The translations under genes and the position numbers were made by a program. A DNA stretch of 7,511 nucleotides, from NCBI GenBank assembly GCA_050301795.1, contig JBNKZU010000046.1, positions 1-7,511 of the forward strand, written 5' to 3'. Shown one piece after another: positions 4,769-7,511 of the stretch. Position 1 is the stretch's first letter; each line of letters opens with the position of its first letter. The notes under the pieces are model-generated. The model was not told the DNA's origin and searched no databases. It saw only the letters and a list, made by a program, of their open reading frames with translations. Origin of the DNA: JBNKZU01 sp050301795. GTDB taxonomy: Bacteria; Pseudomonadota; Gammaproteobacteria; Thiohalomonadales; Thiohalomonadaceae.

Positions 4769-5965
4769 TTACTGCTTCGAATCGACACCATCTTTTCGAA
4801 ACATCTCTTTAAGCCCGCGTAGTGCTTGACGCGTTCGGTGTTCATTTTCGATCAAGCTAAAACGAACATGATCATCACCATATTCACCAAAACCGATACC
4901 AGGAGAGACCGCAACCCTCGCCTCTTTTAACACCTTCTTAGAGAATTCCAGAGAGCCCATAGAGCGATACTGCTCAGGGATCTGCGCCCAGACAAACATT
5001 GTGGCTTTAGGTTTTTCGACATGCCAGCCAATATGACACAGGCCTTCACAAAGCACATCTCGCCGACGCTGATACATATCGCGGATCTCTTCAACACACT
5101 CCTGTGGTCCCTCAAGCGCGGCAATCGCAGCGACCTGAATCGGAGTAAACATCCCGTAATCGAGATAGGATTTCATTCGAGCCAATGCACCGACCAATGA
5201 TGGATTACCCACCATAAAGCCGACTCGCCAGCCAGGCATGTTATAGGTTTTGGAGAGCGAGTAGAACTCAACAGCAACATCTTTTGCGCCCTCAACCTGT
5301 AGAATTGATGGTGCCTTATAGCCATCAAAGACGATCTCAGCATAAGCGATATCGTGAACTACCCAAATCTTATGCTCTATGGCGATCTCAACGACCTTCT
5401 CAAAGAAATCGAGCTCTACACACTGCGCTGTCGGGTTACCAGGGAAGTTGATCACCAACATCTTGGGCTTTGGCCATGAGTCCTTGATCGCCTTCTCTAA
5501 CTCACCAAAGAAATCGACATCAGGAGTCATGGGTACATGGCGGATATCTGCACCAGCAATCACAAAGCCATACGGATGGATGGGATAGGCCGGATTGGGA
5601 ACCAGGATGGCATCACCAGGACCCACGGTTGCCAATGCCAAATGCGCCAATCCCTCTTTTGAACCAATCGTAACGATCGCTTCGCTTTCATGGTCGAGAT
5701 CAACATCGTACTTTGTTTTGTACCAGTTACAGATAGCCCGACGTAACCGTGGAATCCCCTTGGAGAGTGAATAGCGATGGGTATCTCCCCGATCCGCGGT
5801 CTCCTTGAGTTTGTCAACGATATGTTGAGGTGTCGGTTGATCCGGGTTACCCATCCCAAAATCGATAATGTCCTCGCCTCGCGCTCTCGCTTCCGCCTTT
5901 AACTGATTAACAATATTAAAAACATAAGGTGGTAAGCGCTTTATTCTCGGGAAATCTTCGATCAC
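4769..5965 (-). CDS. alaC: Alanine transaminase, AlaC/YfdZ type (class I/II PLP aminotransferase)
   Basis: This cytoplasmic PLP enzyme of the AlaC group mainly interconverts pyruvate plus glutamate with alanine plus 2-oxoglutarate. The 398 residues follow E. coli AlaC (412) closely. Visible features are RLPPYVFNI near residue 10, DFGMGNPDQPTP (35-46), GSKEGLAHL (101-109), FPGNPTAQC (174-182, substrate-binding N177), HDIAYAEIVFDG (204-215, D205 contacting the PLP ring nitrogen and Y208), SLSKTYNMPGWRVGF (236-250, Schiff-base lysine K239 and phosphate-binding R247) and HVRFSL with R368 for the substrate carboxylate. The start is a GTG at 5965 with AGGA seven bases upstream. alaC precedes hom in many proteobacteria, suggesting coordinated amino-acid synthesis. 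Substrate specificity is assigned by similarity; related aminotransferases with other substrates share these motifs. Confidence 0.93.
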   Translation of the reverse strand: MIEDFPRIKRLPPYVFNIVNQLKAEARARGEDIIDFGMGNPDQPTPQHIVDKLKETADRGDTHRYSLSKGIPRLRRAICNWYKTKYDVDLDHESEAIVTIGSKEGLAHLALATVGPGDAILVPNPAYPIHPYGFVIAGADIRHVPMTPDVDFFGELEKAIKDSWPKPKMLVINFPGNPTAQCVELDFFEKVVEIAIEHKIWVVHDIAYAEIVFDGYKAPSILQVEGAKDVAVEFYSLSKTYNMPGWRVGFMVGNPSLVGALARMKSYLDYGMFTPIQVAAIAALEGPQECVEEIRDMYQRRRDVLCEGLCHIGWHVEKPKATMFVWAQIPEQYRSMGSLEFSKKVLKEARVAVSPGIGFGEYGDDHVRFSLIENEHRTRQALRGLKEMFRKDGVDSKQ

Positions 5966-6014
5966 TTTTTAGTCCTGTGACAACGTCGTTTATGCGTGGC
6001 TGCAAAAACTGCTA

Positions 6015-6043
6015 ACATTACTGAGCAGACCCTAAGCTGTCAA
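6015..6043 (-). promoter_or_regulatory. Sigma70-type promoter for alaC-hom
   Basis: On the minus strand a perfect TTGACA -35 box (6038-6043) is followed after 17 bases by TAATGT (6015-6020), which keeps the three most conserved -10 positions (T, A and final T). Transcription would start near 6008 and give a leader of about 43 bases before the alaC GTG. The site lies inside the upstream extension of the divergent gene, which argues that the divergent gene starts later, at 6083. Confidence 0.6.
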
Positions 6044-6082
6044 TTAGCTCCATGGGGTAAACATCTAATAATTGGAGGATTT

Positions 6083-6502
6083 GTGAGGTTCTCACAAGAA
6101 AATGATCAACATCGCTTCTATATCCACGCTATTGAGGGTTCTGAAGTCATTATCGCCGCGCCCAATCCACGTGCGTTTACTGTGGTTAATCAAGACGGGC
6201 ATGTGGTCGTCAACAGCAGTTTTATCATTACACCCAAAAGCCTTGATGTTGCATGGCAGGCAGATCCCTCTGAGCAACTAACACCCGATCAACTCTCTAA
6301 GGTCACAGCTTTGGAAAACCTTGAGGTTGTGATTATCGGAACAGGAGCACAGACCAATTTCCCATCAGCCGAAACACTAAAACCACTGATTGAGGCTGGG
6401 ATAGGATATGAAGTGATGGATAGCCATGCCGCCTGCCGTACCTACAATATTCTCTGTGGTGAAGGCCGAAATGTCGCCGCAGCAATTATGCTAAAGGCTT
6501 AA
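6083..6502 (+). CDS. Mth938-like domain protein (DUF498 family)
   Basis: This small cytoplasmic protein belongs to the DUF498/Mth938-like family (Pfam PF04430), whose eukaryotic relative NDUFAF3 assists mitochondrial complex I assembly; the bacterial role is not established. The hallmark C-terminal half is clear: VVIIGTGAQTNFP (82-94), GIGYEVMDSHAACRTYNIL (106-124) and RNVAAAIML (129-137). From the GTG at 6083 it is 139 residues, close to family length. The open frame extends upstream to a GTG at 5996 (168 residues), but the 6083 start has a GGAGG at 6074-6078, matches the usual N-terminus better, and leaves space for the divergent alaC promoter. No signal peptide or membrane segment is seen. 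It converges on rpoS with overlapping stop codons. Confidence 0.88.
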   Translation: MRFSQENDQHRFYIHAIEGSEVIIAAPNPRAFTVVNQDGHVVVNSSFIITPKSLDVAWQADPSEQLTPDQLSKVTALENLEVVIIGTGAQTNFPSAETLKPLIEAGIGYEVMDSHAACRTYNILCGEGRNVAAAIMLKA

Positions 6503-7488
6503 ACAACATCTCCGGTGTATCCTTGACTCTCAAGGATCACCTTTAAGCGTTTTAGCGCCTCAATCTGTATCTGCCTTACTCGCTCACGGGTCACGCCGAT
6601 CGATTCGCCGACCTCTTCTAAAGTTGAGATATCGTAACCATGCAGTCCGAATCGTCGCTCAACTACTTCTCGTTGCTTGTCGGTCAGTTTATTCAGCCAC
6701 TCATCGATATGATCTTTAATATCATCACTTTGAAGAAGCTCTGACGGCTCCAGCATGTTCTCATCAGGGATGGCATCAAGTAGTGACCTGTCGCCATCTT
6801 TACCCATAGGAACATCAACTGAAGTTACCCGCTCATTCAGGCCAAGCATACGCTTAACCTCACTTATGGGTTTGTCGAGTTTGTCGGCAATCTCCTCTGC
6901 CGATGGCTCATGATCGAGTGTTTGAGATAGGTGACGAGCCGCTCGTAGATAGACATTGATCTCTTTAACAACATGGATAGGAAGTCGAATTGTGCGTGTT
7001 TGATTCATTAACGCCCGTTCGATGGTCTGACGTATCCACCATGTTGCATAGGTCGAAAACCGGAATCCTCTTTCAGGATCAAACTTCTCTACTGCGCGGA
7101 TTAGTCCGAGATTCCCTTCTTCGATTAAATCCAATAGTGCCAGACCTCGATTGAGATATCGGCGGGCAATCTTCACCACCAAGCGAAGGTTACTTTCAAT
7201 CATTCGCTGACGGGCAGCCTCATCGCCTTTAAGTGAAAGACGAGAGAAATAGACCTCCTCTTCAGCAGATAACAGCGGCGAAAAGCCGATTTCGCTTAAG
7301 TAGATTCGAGTCGCATCGAGCTTTGCCTCAGGAATATCACCTGTTTCGAATGCGATACGCGTCTTGTCTGATTCCTCATCCCCATCATCAATATTTTCTT
7401 CAAGCTCTTCCTGATCATCGATAAACGTATCATCGTCCGTTATATCAAGATCATTTGGCTCATCTTTATTATCAATCTTTTTGCTCAT
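6499..7488 (-). CDS. rpoS: RNA polymerase sigma factor RpoS (sigma-38)
   Basis: RpoS is the alternative sigma factor that directs RNA polymerase to general stress and stationary-phase promoters. The 329 residues compare with 330 in E. coli. A strongly acidic N-terminal segment (about 10-45) precedes region 1.2 (LDATRIYLSEIGFSPLL from 57) and region 2 (RMIESNLRLVVKIARRYLNRG, 95-115, through FSTYATWWIRQTIERA near 144-159). K175 lies in IHVVKEINVYLR and corresponds to E. coli K173, the lysine needed for recognition by the adaptor RssB, so ClpXP-type turnover is possible. Region 4 carries the helix-turn-helix STLEEVGESIGVTRERVRQ (288-306). The last residues (SQGYTGDVV) differ from E. coli. The ATG at 7488 has only a poor Shine-Dalgarno sequence upstream. 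The promoter and the usual neighbour nlpD would lie beyond the window. Confidence 0.97.
   Translation of the reverse strand: MSKKIDNKDEPNDLDITDDDTFIDDQEELEENIDDGDEESDKTRIAFETGDIPEAKLDATRIYLSEIGFSPLLSAEEEVYFSRLSLKGDEAARQRMIESNLRLVVKIARRYLNRGLALLDLIEEGNLGLIRAVEKFDPERGFRFSTYATWWIRQTIERALMNQTRTIRLPIHVVKEINVYLRAARHLSQTLDHEPSAEEIADKLDKPISEVKRMLGLNERVTSVDVPMGKDGDRSLLDAIPDENMLEPSELLQSDDIKDHIDEWLNKLTDKQREVVERRFGLHGYDISTLEEVGESIGVTRERVRQIQIEALKRLKVILESQGYTGDVV
6519..6537 (+). other. Perfect 8-base-pair hairpin past the Mth938-like gene, inside rpoS
   Basis: ATCCTTGA and TCAAGGAT (6519-6526 and 6530-6537) pair perfectly around CTC, 17 bases after the TAA of the plus-strand gene and within the 3' coding end of rpoS. 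There is no T-tract on either side, so an intrinsic terminator is not supported, but it is the only compact stem close to this convergent junction. It may limit 3' degradation or pause polymerase. That role is inference. Confidence 0.35.
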
Positions 7489-7511
7489 ATATTTTTTCTA
7501 CTTTGCAGGCA

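Overview
The window is a stretch of housekeeping chromosome from a proteobacterium, most likely a gammaproteobacterium. The evidence is an RpoS-type stationary-phase sigma factor very close to the E. coli protein in length and core sequence, an AlaC/YfdZ-type alanine aminotransferase, and a RecJ exonuclease paired with an RpfE-type (COG4255-like) protein, a pairing I know from beta- and gammaproteobacteria. I see no insertion sequence, prophage, CRISPR array, tRNA or rRNA.

Layout from left to right: the minus-strand start of a gene for an exported protein, cut by the window edge (1-80); recJ (143-1885, minus); an rpfE-like gene overlapping recJ (1878-2873, minus); a 489-base intergenic region rich in inverted repeats that ends, on the minus strand, in an intrinsic terminator (2874-3362); hom (3363-4673, minus, TTG start); a 95-base spacer containing a strong intrinsic terminator; alaC (4769-5965, minus); a divergent promoter region; an Mth938-like (DUF498) gene (6083-6502, plus); and rpoS (6499-7488, minus), which converges on it with overlapping stop codons.

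Two transcription units can be proposed on the minus strand. The first is alaC-hom, from a promoter with a perfect TTGACA box at 6015-6043. It links amino-acid metabolism: pyruvate/alanine transamination and the homoserine branch point to threonine, methionine and isoleucine. The second is rpfE-like-recJ, from an extended -10 promoter at 2901-2929, with the two genes overlapping and probably translationally coupled. rpoS enters from outside the right edge.

The coding content is conventional. The parts that deserve a second look are non-coding. First, the terminator between alaC and hom leaves no room for a downstream promoter, so hom must be transcribed through it and it may act as an attenuator. 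Second, the hom downstream region can fold into a series of hairpins, three of which display a TGGGG(G)C motif in the loop, followed by an intrinsic terminator; it could be a 3'-UTR-derived or independent small RNA. thrC, which often follows hom, is absent from that position. Strand and function of the RNA candidate are inference; no covariance or expression evidence is available here.
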